A stretch of 37,816 nt of DNA. Source: Proteromonas lacertae. Taxonomy: Eukaryota > Sar > Bigyra > Opalinata > Proteromonadidae. The notes under the pieces were generated by a model that saw nothing but the letters and a program-made list of their open reading frames with translations, was not told the DNA's origin and searched no databases. Numbering within the stretch: the stretch's first letter is position 1; each line of letters starts with the position of its first letter. The stretch lies in assembly GCA_002245135.1 (NCBI GenBank), contig NGBS01001218.1, forward strand, positions 1 through 37,816, written 5' to 3'. Positions 10,239 to 20,343 of the stretch are shown piece after piece. The position numbers were made by a program, and so were the translations under genes.

Positions 10239-11071
10239 TTATTTTATGTATAAATTAAAATCACTATTATTATATTTTGAATAGTGCCTATCAAAATGAG
10301 TTGAAAAGTTAAAAGATTTTGTATTATAACAGCTAAAATTAGAATTTTGTTGATAAAGCAGTATATAAAACACACTTTGATCTTGTCTGTGATTAGATCT
10401 ATTAGAGAATTTAGGAGCAATGCAATCTATATTTAAAGAACATTTGAAGAAGGATATTTTAATCCAACAACTCCTCCCGCACACATTGTTTTACTTCTAA
10501 TAATTGAATTTACATTTAAATATAATAATGTCTTTATATATGTAAATCCTTTTATAGTTGATCCTGCTCCAATTGTATAAAATGTATTTTTTTCAATTTC
10601 TTTATAAATTCTTAATAACGATCCTCGTATCAAACATCCTGCATCAAGCCATAATAATGGTTTTTTATATTTTTCATATGATAAAGAAATTATAATTGAT
10701 TTCCATGCATAAACACCTACATTTTTATTAATATTAACATGAGGAGGATAGTCAGTGTAGTTAAATTTATTATAAATTAAATCAATATTTCTCTGCTTTA
10801 TATGTAATATAGCAAAAAAACAAAGTAATTTGTTTATTTGTAGGGATGATAATCCTAAATTCCAAATAATTAAACACATGTCTTTTTCATATTTAAATAT
10901 ATTGTATATAAACAAAAGAAGTAAATGAAAATGATTTGATGAAGATCCTGTAACTAATATTTTATTTTTACTACAGGTATTTTTTAAATAGAGTTGATAA
11001 TTTACTTCATAATAATATATATATAACATCAATAACAATATCATAAAAAATGTCAAGAATGTAATACGCAT
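10239..11071 (-). pseudogene. DUF1647-like GT-A glycosyltransferase, one frameshift
   Basis: The upstream frame (ATG at 11071) has a signal anchor (residues 2-20), then ILVTGSSSNHFH, IWNLGLSS, DYPPHVNINK, YAWKS and LLWLDAGC. This series resembles the DUF1647 and related nucleotide-sugar transferases, where the D/C-rich LWLDAGC plays the metal-site role. The frame stops near 10433, while homologous-looking sequence (DCIAPKFS, SNHRQDQSVFYILL) continues in another frame to a stop at 10239-10241. A single frameshift around 10445-10455 explains this. The product would be a Golgi type II enzyme of about 275 residues. It reads convergently with the fucosyltransferase-like gene. Whether a shortened protein is made is unknown. 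Confidence 0.65.
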
Positions 11072-11169
11072 AATATAATTATATATAATTATAGATTATT
11101 GTAGGATTGATCGAAAATAATTTCTATATTATATATATAATCAATACCAAATTGTATTTCGTTGAATAA

Positions 11170-11925
11170 TTATTTTTGTAATGAAATTATGTGCTTTTTC
11201 CAGAACCAAATTAATTTTTCTCCATTAAGTGGCAATTTAGGTAAATGAATATCTATTAGACTATTTTTATCTATTTTAGATATATTATTCGGCCATCTGG
11301 ATCTGTCAATTCTAGTGTTAAAATAATTTCTTGGACGATATACAACATTAAAATTAAATTTAGGCCAGTTTCTTATTTTATCTCTTATATATACTTCATC
11401 AAATTTTCAAAATATTTTTTTCCTTTCTTTAATTGAGTTTTAATTATTTTTGAAATAATTAGCTCTAAATTTTTACTTTTTACATCATCTTTTAGAATTT
11501 GTTTCTATATATATTTATTACCCACAATATAACACATTGCCCATCTTCCTGAATTATTTCCATATCCATATCCTTTTACACCAAATGATTTTATTGTTAA
11601 CATGTTATACTCAAAATCATCGAAATATTTCTTTGATACAGGAATCATATCAGCATCAGTTAAATAAAATAGATCATTATCTTTGGCACGTGAGCTAATT
11701 AAATATCCAAGTATCGTTAAATTTTGTCAAATATACAATAGCTCCTAGACTTATCATTATTTTTTTTATGTATAAAATATCACTACTTATATTATGATAT
11801 ACCATAATAACTATGCATTTATAACCATATAATTTCCACGCTTTAATAATAATTGGTAAATATAAAAAATAAGATAAATAACTAACAATGATAAGAAACA
11901 ATATTATGTATAATTTAATATTCAT
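11170..11925 (-). pseudogene. GT-A glycosyltransferase (TDADMIP type), frame broken
   Basis: The 5' part (ATG at 11925) encodes a signal anchor (residues 2-27), then IIKAWKLYGYKCIVIM and a helix. It runs into a stop near 11695. The neighbouring frame carries the catalytic-looking section on the minus strand: NDLFYLTDADMIPVSKKYF (about 11670-11610) and GYGYGNNSGRWAMCYIVGN (about 11575-11520). A further frame has DEVYIRDKIRNWPKF, RIDRSRWP and a tail ending at TAA (11170-11172). TDADM is a DxD-type nucleotide-sugar site. At least two frame changes separate these parts, so this is a decayed copy of a membrane-anchored transferase. The overall family is recognisable only at the motif level. Confidence 0.55.
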
Positions 11926-11932
11926 TATTATT

Positions 11933-12864
11933 TTATAAATACTTCCATTTACTATGATTAACTTTTCTGCTTCTATTTACATAGTAAGTAAAAGATTTAG
12001 GTATATGCAATGGATTTATATACCAATCAGAATGCATAACTGAATAAGGAGGAAGTGATATAAACATACTTCCATTAAATCTTTTAAAAATATTATTGCT
12101 TCTCCTTACTTGGAATATTGTGTCAACTGTAGCTTCTACCAATGAGTAGAATCTATTTTTCCAAAATATTTCGAAATGTGTTTTTGATACTATTTTATTT
12201 TGATCTTTAAAATGGTAATCTACAAGAGGGTAATAATTTGGTAAATTACTAACAACCATTGATGGACCTATTACATCTATCCCTTTACAATTATTAAGAA
12301 TATATATAAAATAATCCAATATATCTAGGGGAGTATATAACAAACACATATCTGGATCAGTAACAATATAGTATTTGCAAGAATGAATTTCAGTAATATT
12401 TTTAATTATATAAGGCAATTCATTATCTGCCATTTTCATCCAATCCAATGTTTTTAATTCTATATACTTTATCTTATTATTCCTAACTAAATTATGTAAA
12501 TATTTTTGAGTAGGAGCATATGTTGTAAAATGATCTAAAACTTACAAATCCAAGTTATATTCCTTTTTGAATAAAAATAGACTTTTCATTAAGACTTTTA
12601 ACGAATATAACCTATCTTTAGTTAAAATAAAAACAGGAATATATGATTTATATCTAAATTGCATATTTATAAAATTACATTTTAGTTTAGTGTATGTATT
12701 TCTATTGTGATTAAATAAATTATATTCCACTTCTTCATTATCTGAATGATCATTATTAATTTTCTTTTTATTATATAAATAATTAAACAAATTAAATAAA
12801 AGGCACATAAACACACAATTATAAAAGTCTTAATAATTAACATGTTTACATTCTTATAAAACAT
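11933..12864 (-). pseudogene. GT2-like glycosyltransferase with in-frame stop
   Basis: From the 5' side there is a hydrophobic N-terminal segment in one frame (ATG at 12864, residues 8-32). Next comes IPVFILTKDRLYSLKVLMKSL (around 12640-12580), and then VLDHFTTYAPTQKYL, YYIVTDPDMCL (DxD-type site, around 12370), DVIGPSMVVSNLP and a C-terminal region to 11933. PVFILTKDR followed by a TDPD motif is typical of GT2-like GT-A enzymes. One TAA (12542-12544) interrupts an otherwise continuous frame, and the anchor seems to lie in a different frame from the catalytic part. A start at 12814 without the anchor is possible. It is separated from the next gene (11925) by 7 bp. Confidence 0.6.
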
Positions 12865-12868
12865 TCAA

Positions 12869-13894
12869 TTAATTATGTAAACTACAAGTTGTATTTAACT
12901 TATATGATGTGTTTATATAGTTTCTTTGTTTTATGAAGTGCAAAAAGGCAATTTCAGCTATTCTGAGTGAATGAATCATAAATGTAGTGTTTATATTGTA
13001 ATGGACTTTAGGAATATATTTATATGCTGCATATTTAAAAGATTCAAAACAGTCAAAAAAAGAAAAGTTTGCTTTTCTTGATAAAAGCCCAAATAACATA
13101 TCTTCTTCAAAGCTACATTTTATATTATATAGTTTTTTATCTATGTTACTAAGTAATTGATTTATTGATTTAGCTAAAAATATATATGACATTCCACTGG
13201 GATTTTTTTTTTTGTTATTATTTAAATTCCATATCTTACCAAGTACAAATGATATATTATGCTTCATTATTTTATTTATAGCTTTTTCTACTAACTCAAT
13301 ATTTAAATAAGTGTCAGTATCTTGTTTGATTATTATATCATAAAAATACTGATAATCTTTAACCCACATCAGAAAGTTATATGTTAACATACATAATTTA
13401 AAATAATCACAATAAAAATTAAACAATACAATATCTTTATACTTTTTCATTTCTTTATATAGTTGTTTATTGATGGTATTATTATTATGTAAACCAATAA
13501 AAAATAGTAGCTGTATATTATTATATGAATTGTATATTTTTCTAAATACATATCTGTGATAAAATAAAGATATATGACAATGAAGCGCTATTAGAATTTT
13601 TGACTTTTTTATTTTAAAAGAATGATTGTAAGTTGTTCTATTATGATAATAAATTAACGCACTATCTGTATTAATAATTTTTCTTTTAACATTATTATTA
13701 ATATATGTATATTTTCTACTGCATTTTATTGGAGCATTATCAAAACAACAAGCATTAATTAAAGATATTTCACTCATAAGCTTCATATCATCTGACAAAA
13801 CTAAATTGTTTATGAAGGTAATACATATATTATATGATATTATTATTATCATAATTACTAAATATAATAAGAAGTTTCTTTTTAATAATAACAT
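12869..13894 (-). CDS. GT31-type glycosyltransferase, type II membrane protein
   Basis: A 341-residue protein with a signal anchor (residues 8-30) and a short Cys-containing stem, then a GT31-type domain: LIALHCHISLFYHRYVFRK, YKDIVLFNFYCDYFKLCMLTYNFLMW (152-177), the metal site KQDTDTYLN (190-198), GKIWN (219-223), NPSGMSYIF (231-239) and CSFEEDMLFG (260-269). The order and spacing match the Galactosyl_T family. It would use a UDP-sugar in the Golgi lumen. The frame is intact and ATG 13894 is the only start that retains the anchor. It lies 42 bp from the divergent GT-B relic at 13937, which suggests a shared short promoter region. Acceptor and donor sugars are unknown. Confidence 0.85.
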   Translation of the reverse strand: MLLLKRNFLLYLVIMIIIISYNICITFINNLVLSDDMKLMSEISLINACCFDNAPIKCSRKYTYINNNVKRKIINTDSALIYYHNRTTYNHSFKIKKSKILIALHCHISLFYHRYVFRKIYNSYNNIQLLFFIGLHNNNTINKQLYKEMKKYKDIVLFNFYCDYFKLCMLTYNFLMWVKDYQYFYDIIIKQDTDTYLNIELVEKAINKIMKHNISFVLGKIWNLNNNKKKNPSGMSYIFLAKSINQLLSNIDKKLYNIKCSFEEDMLFGLLSRKANFSFFDCFESFKYAAYKYIPKVHYNINTTFMIHSLRIAEIAFLHFIKQRNYINTSYKLNTTCSLHN

Positions 13895-13936
13895 AAATTA
13901 CACATAAAAATTAGAAAAATTGAGAATGAAATTTAG

Positions 13937-14865
13937 ATGAATATAGTAAATATAATAATTACTCATTTTTTATTTACTATATTTATGGTTTATTTATTTA
14001 CTACAAAAAGCAACAATACCACAATAATTATCTATCTTGTATTTCCTAGTAATGGTAAAGGAGGTCCTAAATCTTTATCAACTTATATTCATAAAGCAGT
14101 AATAAAGTGGAATGAAGATAACAAACTATCAAAAACAACAAAACTATTTTATAAAGAATCAGTTAAAATAGATTTTATAAAAAGAATCACAAATAAGCAA
14201 AACACATTTGTATGGTTACAAACAGCTAGCTTTATTCATTTGTATAATAATCCTTCATATAATGGTATTTTTTCAAGAATAATATATGGTCCAAATGTTA
14301 CTCCATTAAATTGGTATAATTCAATAAATAATACATATGAAAAGTATATTTGGATATGCTTTACATTCTGTTAGAGTGAAAAAGCAAATAATGAAGAACA
14401 ATAAATGTAATTCATTTGATTATAAATACTTATATTTAAATATATGTAAAATATGCTGATAAAAATAAAAGAAATGAAGAAAATAGTTTAATAGAATATT
14501 TGAAACAGAAATATAGAATTGAAATTATTAAGTATGGTAATCATTCAAGAGAATCTATATTATCACTAGCTAATGAATCAAAATTTATTATTTATTTCTC
14601 ATTCTATGATACAGGTACACTTTCATTATTAGAAATGAAATCAATGGGAGCATGGCCGATATCTCATCAAAAAGAATTTATTGAGAAGGGATATGGAAGC
14701 TATGTTAAAGAATTGGATAGCGATATTTATAAATCATTTATAATGTTAGATAATATATATAGAACAATTTTTTCCCCTATATTGCTTGTAAATAATGTTT
14801 ATAATCGTTTAAATTGTTTAAAATTATTACAAAAATCAGTAAAATATATTAGAACTATGATATAG
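13937..14865 (+). pseudogene. GT-B glycosyltransferase relic (GT4-like), frameshifted
   Basis: The 5' part encodes a signal anchor (residues 5-23), VFPSNGKGGPKSLS (a glycine-rich N-lobe entry), TFVWLQTASF and GPNVTPLNWY. After about 14365 the reading continues in a second frame (GYALHSVRVKKQI) and a third (YVKYADKNKRNEE), then returns to the 14500-14865 frame with SRESILSLANESKFIIYFSFYDTG and ALLEMKSMG-like residues, the C-lobe glutamate region that binds the donor sugar in GT-B enzymes. Two frame changes, near 14360 and 14455, separate these parts. A coherent fold is still readable, so the decay is recent. Donor and acceptor are unknown. Confidence 0.6.
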
Positions 14866-15014
14866 AAAAATTATGACTTTATAAGAATATAGAAGGTATT
14901 ATTTCTAAATTCTTATTTTTTCTTATTTCTTATTATATATTAAACAGATTTATATACAATAATAAACGAAACAAATGTTCTCATTCAAACAAAGTATCAA
15001 TTAATCTACATGAT

Positions 15015-15728
15015 TTGTTTATTTATAATTATTCAATTACATCCAATTATAATTCGTTTTCTGCAGTTATATTTTTTATAGTATCTTCTTCTCTGCATAT
15101 TAACAAAAGAAATATAATAAAGAAAACATGGGTAAATTCATGCTTACATGTTTCATGCAAATATTATTTTGTTATAGCTACTAAAGGATGTTATGAAAAT
15201 ATTAAAAAAGAAAATAATTATGATATTATTGGTATAGACATTATTGATAGTTATTATAATTTAACTATATTAACTAGTAACATATACAGATACTATATAT
15301 TATTTAACTTAAAATCAGATTTTATAATTAAAATAGATGATGATATATTCCCTAATATTCCTCTCATCTATTTGTACTCTTATTTATATATAAATAAGAA
15401 TATGATTTCCGGATACTATTATCCAAGCATGAAGGTAAATAGAAATATTAATTCTTCAGTATATTTACCTAAATCTTTGTACAAATTTAGTACATTTCCT
15501 AATTTTGTTGCTGGTGGGTTTGTTATTATTAATTCTAATTATATTATTCCCTTGTTTAAAGAATTAATGAAAGAAAGAAGAATATTATATAGAGAAGATA
15601 TGCATATGGCTATAATATATAATAAATTAAATATTAACTTTCAAAAAATTAATAAATATTATCATAGAAAACAGATTAAAATAATGTTAAGCAATAAAGT
15701 AAAAGATATATGTTGGCATGGATTTTAG
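15015..15728 (+). CDS. GT31-type glycosyltransferase, start codon apparently lost
   Basis: The GT31 hallmarks are NIIKKTWVNSC (RxxIRxTW-like), IGIDIIDSYYNLTILTSNIYRYY, the metal site IKIDDDIFPNIPLIY, a GGFVII block and REDMHMAI. All lie in one open frame ending at 15728. No ATG precedes the domain. The frame is open back to 14877 and encodes a convincing signal anchor (about 14898-14953, IISKFLFFLISYYILNRF) followed by NNKRNK. An ATA at 14889, just before the anchor, is where an ATG would be expected. As with the fucosyltransferase-like gene, the start has been lost or initiation is unusual. From 14889 the product would be 279 residues, slightly short for GT31. The coordinates give only the domain-bearing part of the frame. 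Confidence 0.72.
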   Translation: MFIYNYSITSNYNSFSAVIFFIVSSSLHINKRNIIKKTWVNSCLHVSCKYYFVIATKGCYENIKKENNYDIIGIDIIDSYYNLTILTSNIYRYYILFNLKSDFIIKIDDDIFPNIPLIYLYSYLYINKNMISGYYYPSMKVNRNINSSVYLPKSLYKFSTFPNFVAGGFVIINSNYIIPLFKELMKERRILYREDMHMAIIYNKLNINFQKINKYYHRKQIKIMLSNKVKDICWHGF

Positions 15729-15807
15729 TGTTTAAAAATTAATGAATTATCAATATTCATAGACTTAAATTATTATTTAATTTAGTAGTAGATTTAAAAT
15801 CATAGAT

Positions 15808-16145
15808 CTATATTATTAAACATTTTTTAAGATAATCAGTCAAAGTATCAGAAAAAGACAATGTCAAATGATTAGCGTCTTTATAAACAATAATTCCGTT
15901 TATTACAAATTGAATCTTTTTCTTTTTGTAAATATATTTATTCATATTGCAATATTTTACTTTTTGATTATATATAAATGGTATTAAAGTAATAGATGAA
16001 TTAATTCCATCTATTGCAAAACATTCTCTTTTTTCTGTAACAGAGTAAATACAATTTAAAGGATTGATATGTAATAAAGGAATATCATTTATTATAAATA
16101 TATGAGATGTATAATTAGATAATATATATAATAATAGTAAATAAA
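15808..16145 (-). pseudogene. C-terminal fragment of an SGNH O-acyltransferase
   Basis: The last 110 or so residues resemble the SGNH domain that follows acyltransferase-3 membrane domains: IFIINDIPLLHINPLNCIY near the start and VYKDANHLTLSFSDTLTDYL near the end. The latter is the YxDxxHLS-type block holding the catalytic Asp and His. Such proteins acetylate sugars on cell-surface or secreted polymers, fitting the neighbouring glycosyltransferases. The N-terminal and membrane parts are missing. The frame runs into a short repeated sequence (CTGGCACACC twice, 16150-16185), so the gene is truncated there. It is not expected to work alone. Confidence 0.55.
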
Positions 16146-16565
16146 GGTTCTGGCACACCGAGCCGTATGACTCGGGCTCCTGGCACACCAAACCAAACTT
16201 TTTAAAAATACGTGACCTATGTCATATTAGGTCATATTTTATTTTTGCATTTTCTAGAATATTCTAATATAATTTTATAGAATTTTCTTTCTATTTTTTT
16301 AAATCTAATTTACATATATTAATAAACAAACACCATTTCAATTAATGATATTAATTTAATTAATTATTTATTATATTTTAATTTTAATTATCAATCTTCT
16401 TCATCCACATCTACTACGTCAAGTTTGTTTTGTTTTAAAAGCATAATTAGCTGCTTTTTTTCATATTCTTCTTTTTCTCTTTCTTCTTTTCTTCTTTTAA
16501 CTTCTTCTTCATTATTTACTTTAGTAAAGAATCTGATTTTTTTGTTTTATTCTCTTCTTCACTTT
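16146..16565. other. Spacer at the truncation point of the acyltransferase relic
   Basis: It holds a small hairpin (CCGAGCCGTATGACTCGG around 16158-16175) between two direct CTGGCACACC copies, then AT-rich DNA with a GTGACCTATGTCATATTAGGTCA inverted motif (16211-16235). No gene is visible. The open frames here are low-complexity. Confidence 0.4.
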
Positions 16566-17203
16566 TGTTGTGCGCCGTTTGTCATAGTTGGCCATTTGTC
16601 TATCAGACACTTTTAAAACTAATTAAATGTATATTCTTACTTGTCTTGATGAAAAATTGTTACTTTTATACTTACTTTGTTATATAACCTACCTCTGCAG
16701 AATACTTTTTTGTTAATATAAATAGTTTTAATATTTGCGCCGTTTGTTTTCTAGAAATTTTTAAAGCAAACTAAATGTATATTTAGTTAATATAGACTAA
16801 AATATATTAGATGAAATGATTAGAATATAATAATTATTAAATCTTTCTATATAAAAAAAGAAATGTAAAAAATAGGCTTGAGTGAGGCTTGATTCTATAT
16901 TTTCTTTTATTATTTTAAATGCTTTATGATCAACATTAAGTTGTTCTAAACATTTCAGCTAATATATTTTAGTCTATATTAACTAAATATGTATTTAGTT
17001 TGATTCATAAATTTCTAGAAAACAAACGGCGCAAATATTAAAACTATTTATATTAACAAAAAAGTATTCTGCAGAGGTAGGTCATATAACAAAGTAAGTA
17101 TAAAAGTAACAATTTTTCATCAAGACAAGTAAGAATATACATTTAGTTAGTTTTAAAAGTGTCTGATAGACAAATGGCCAACTATGACAAACGGCGCACA
17201 ACA
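16566..17203. repeat. Nested fold-back (MITE-like) elements
   Basis: The outer element has long inverted arms that start TGTTGTGCGCCGTTTGTC on the left and end with its complement on the right. Nested symmetrically inside is a second unit (16735-17034) whose ends also read GCGCCGTTTGT but continue with TTTCTAGAAATTTTTAAA. The short centre (about 16860-16900) carries AATAGGCTTGAGTGAGGC. There is no coding capacity. This looks like a non-autonomous DNA element that inserted into, or was copied inside, a relative of itself. Related pieces lie at 6303-6422, 17648-17889 and, more distantly, around 24945-25130. Confidence 0.8.
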
Positions 17204-17647
17204 CATATGATATATTTCCTATTGAATAAAAAACATAGTTGTTTAAAACAAAGTATTTGTTAAGTTGATTGAAATGAATCATTCTTAATGTATACCATGT
17301 AGTTATATTAATTATTATAAATTTATATAGTATATGAATTTAGATTATTAAAATATACACTAATACCCTGAATTATATTAAAATATTTATGTAATATAAG
17401 ATTTGAATTCGATAACATTCCAAGAATATATTCATAAATCCTGCAAAAAATAATATAATAAGAAAATGAAACGTTATTTGATAAGTTAGCTGAAAATATA
17501 ACTATACTCGCTATGCAAGTAATATATAGTATATTCCTGTAATATAAAAAACAAGATAGGAGAATTGGATATATTACATATATTTGCTGCTGAAGAAATA
17601 TATACCAAAAATGTAAAACATACGATGGATTAAATTTTATAACTTTG
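17204..17647. other. AT-rich spacer between fold-back repeats
   Basis: I see no gene, RNA or element here; all frames are short and low in complexity. Confidence 0.4.
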
Positions 17648-17889
17648 CTAATATAGACTAAAATACATTAGCTGAAATGATTAGAATATAATAATGTTGA
17701 TCATAAGACATTTAAAATGAAAAAAGAAAATATAGAATCAAGCCTCACTCAAGCCTATTTTTTACATATCTTTTTTTATATAGAAAGATTTAATAATTCT
17801 TACATTCTAATCATTTCAGCTAATGTATTTATATTAACAAAAAAGTGTCTGGTAGACAAATGGCCAACTATGACAAACGACGCACTACA
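17648..17889. repeat. Fold-back repeat copy, partial, core in opposite orientation
   Basis: Arms AATATAGACTAAAATACATT...AATGTATTTATATTAAC surround a core that is the reverse complement of the core at 16860-16930 (CAAGCCTCACTCAAGCC). The right end reads TGACAAACGACGCAC, matching the terminal end of the 16.6-17.2 kb element. The left terminal arm is missing. It directly abuts the GC-richer fossil that begins at about 17897. Confidence 0.75.
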
Positions 17890-18132
17890 AGCTGGAAGCT
17901 TTTAAGGAATGTCATCAGTTCTCTTTTCGTTGCGTTGGTTATTCTAATCCAGTAGGTTTATCCTGATATGTAGTTCCACATTGTTAATAAGGTCTCATTC
18001 ATCGTTTATACTACATCCTTAATAGTCAACAACCTCACTGATAAAGCTGTTTACTTGATTCACAACCAGGTTGTTGAGGTTGTTGACTTTGCCTTGGACG
18101 TCTATCACTCTTGTCTGGCAGTCTCCTATCTT

Positions 18133-18741
18133 TCAATGTACTTCATTGACCTTGGTTAATTGAGCTGGTGAATAGAAGCTATTGACATTCCCGGTATTGA
18201 ATCCATCGATCTTGGTTCTGATAGCAGCTGCATTGTTGATAGCTGTATCGATCAGTCCTTTACGGGTATTGTTAAAGAAGCCATCCAAGTTCCTTCGGAG
18301 GTTGTCTTCTTCAGTCCTTCTAGCCACGCCGCAGGTTGCATTCACATCATTGATACTTAGAGAATGCACCTTGATCTTGATTGCATCGGTGTTGGCTAAG
18401 TCAGTGAGCTTCGTAAGGCTCTTATCATCCACCGTAGTGATGTACTTGATCATATCGTAGACGTTAACATCCCCGATGTTGAGACTCTCGCATAATGAAT
18501 TCAACAAGGTATTTAGACTATCCAATTTCTCATCCTCTGATCCCTTCAATTGATCGATTGAAGTGTTAGTGGATTCAAGGATATTGCTAACATCCTCCAT
18601 GCTCTTATACAACTCTGGTAATTGCTTCTCCGTGTACTGCTTAAGTTCATTGCTGCAAGTAGCGATATTGCTCAAGGATGTGATAGTCGTATCTCCGAAG
18701 TCTTCAGGGATCTTGTTGTTAAGCAAAGTATATAGATACAT
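18133..18741 (-). CDS. Coiled-coil protein of unknown function in the fossil element
   Basis: An open frame of 202 residues, rich in Leu, Asn, Thr and Asp, with heptad-like spacing over much of its length (LSNIATCSNELKQYTEK, LESTNTSIDQLKG, LDSLNTLLNSLCESL). No transmembrane segment or catalytic motif is visible. Similar small coiled-coil proteins often lie near capsid genes in Polinton-like elements and may be structural. A loosely comparable coiled-coil segment occurs in the AT-rich capsid element near 35.9 kb, but I see no residue-level match. The 5' and 3' limits may not be original, because the element is decayed. Confidence 0.45.
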   Translation of the reverse strand: MYLYTLLNNKIPEDFGDTTITSLSNIATCSNELKQYTEKQLPELYKSMEDVSNILESTNTSIDQLKGSEDEKLDSLNTLLNSLCESLNIGDVNVYDMIKYITTVDDKSLTKLTDLANTDAIKIKVHSLSINDVNATCGVARRTEEDNLRRNLDGFFNNTRKGLIDTAINNAAAIRTKIDGFNTGNVNSFYSPAQLTKVNEVH

Positions 18742-19708
18742 CTCTTATATCATAACCTGCCCTGGCCTTCAACAACTTTACCTACCTCCCGAGAAGTACC
18801 TTGCTTACTCTATCCACACGATGAACTTCAACTCCTTACGATTGCTAGCTGATGGATGTAGATGACTTTATCGGCGTTATGATGATTCTATTCCGATAAG
18901 ACTTATACGATGGTCAGAAGCCTCCTTTGAAGTTCACCTACTCTCCTTAGACTTCCAAGGATCTACTAATCGTCTCTCTATTCCAGATGCTCCTTTACCT
19001 TCATGGACTTCTCGGACGTGACAGACATTACCTATGATATGCTTCGTCTTCACTCTCGGTTCTAGCAGTCTACGATCACTGCTCTGGTAAGTACCTTAAT
19101 CATCTCTTGGCATCTCTTGAAGAGCTACTTGTGATCCTTACCGATACCTATCTCTTGAGCTGATGGTAACCCTTTCAAGTGACAACTCCTTCTAGTTCTT
19201 GTTCATCGTAGTTGTTGATCCTCGGTAATGTCCTAGCCTTCAATCAGATCACTACTAGTCTCAGTAATGTTGTTGTTGAAGTCAGTGGCTTTATCTATCT
19301 ATTGAGAAGCACCTTACGATCGATAGCTAATAGACTCTTGGACATCTATGCCGGTGTTGTTACTTGAGGAGTATACGATATCTCGGGTCTACTGACTTAC
19401 TTACTTACTTACTTGTGATGATTCCTAGCATCACAAGTAAGGACTACTCAGGTAAAGGATTATCGATCACACTTCCTATAGTCTGTATTGCAACTCTTTA
19501 TGTACCTACAACTACTTCACGATCTTCAGAGTCATTGATCCAAGGTTGCTATCTCGGGGTTGTTGATGTCCTTGCTATTATTGTCATCTCCGAGACTCCT
19601 TTAGTTTATTGAATTGATTACTTACCATGTCCTTGGGTTGATCATCTCCGTAAGGCTCCTTGAATTGATTATTTCTATTGTCCTCGACTATCCCAAGGTA
19701 ACATTTTG
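18742..19708. other. Degraded coding-like stretch of the fossil
   Basis: GC-richer sequence with no long convincing frame. Base composition suggests former coding DNA. A short TTACTTACTTACTTACTTG tract (around 19400) is a simple repeat. Confidence 0.35.
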
Positions 19709-20210
19709 CTAAGTACCGACAGAGTTGTTAGAGTTGAAGATGCGTCTATTGCTGAGGTTATTGATGATTACTTTGCTGAGCGAGGAGTAGTAGTAAGTTC
19801 TATCTCTCGGGAGTTCATTGAGTTGTACTATCTGAAGCGTCTTGAGGGTACGTCTTCTCCTTGATAATAACCTATTCTGTTCTCGGCAGTCCCGACATGA
19901 CGATGAGTAATAACCTTCCTTAGGCATTTGAAATTCCTCCAAGGGCTTATCATGCTTACAAGTACGGCATACTACTTCCTTTTACTGTAGCTTCTCCATT
20001 CACTTTAAGTTGTTTCCATTGAACGGACTGCTTCCTATAATATCGCTCCATTGCCTGGTTGTTCTTGGCCCGGCATGATGGACATTGCTTATAACATCCT
20101 TTACCTCTATCCTTTGGGGTTGGGATCATAGGCTTCTTATACTTACTACAAATGGCTTCGGTATCATCCATTGAATAACTACTTCCTTGTCGGCGTTGAA
20201 GCTTATCCAA
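19709..20210 (-). pseudogene. Zinc-ribbon protein scraps in the fossil element
   Basis: Two adjacent minus-strand frames carry Cys-pair motifs: CYKQCPSCRAKNNQAMERYY in the upstream one and SSSCRDCREQNR in the downstream one. Short CxxC zinc-ribbon proteins with KP...F...CxxC spacing are common accessory proteins in many eukaryotic mobile elements. The gene is broken. No function can be assigned beyond probable zinc and nucleic-acid binding. Confidence 0.4.
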
Positions 20211-20246
20211 CTTCCCTGTGTTAGTCGATCAGAGCTATCTTGGTTG

Positions 20247-20343
20247 CTCCCGTCCTTGTCATCATGGTGATCTCCTCGGTGAGCTCCTGGACAATGTAAT
20301 TAAACTTTACCTAGATGAGTTATAAAGACAATGAAGCATACCT
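20247..20343 (+). repeat. 97-bp direct repeat, copy 1
   Basis: Apparently identical to 20752-20848, beginning CTCCCGTCCTTGTCATCATG and ending GAAGCATACCT. Shorter diverged versions of the TTACCTAGNNGAGTTATAAAG block recur through 20.4-21.7 kb. Confidence 0.85.

Noticed and set aside
16425-16616. A Phe/Ser-rich open frame across the left end of the fold-back repeat.
   Set aside because: Low-complexity TCTT-rich sequence and repeat end; no coding signal.
18182-18865. Plus-strand frames opposite the coiled-coil gene.
   Set aside because: Shadows of the minus-strand frame, no motif.
19364-19612. An 82-residue plus-strand frame in the GC-richer fossil.
   Set aside because: Begins in a simple TTAC repeat, no family pattern, and the area looks like decayed coding DNA.
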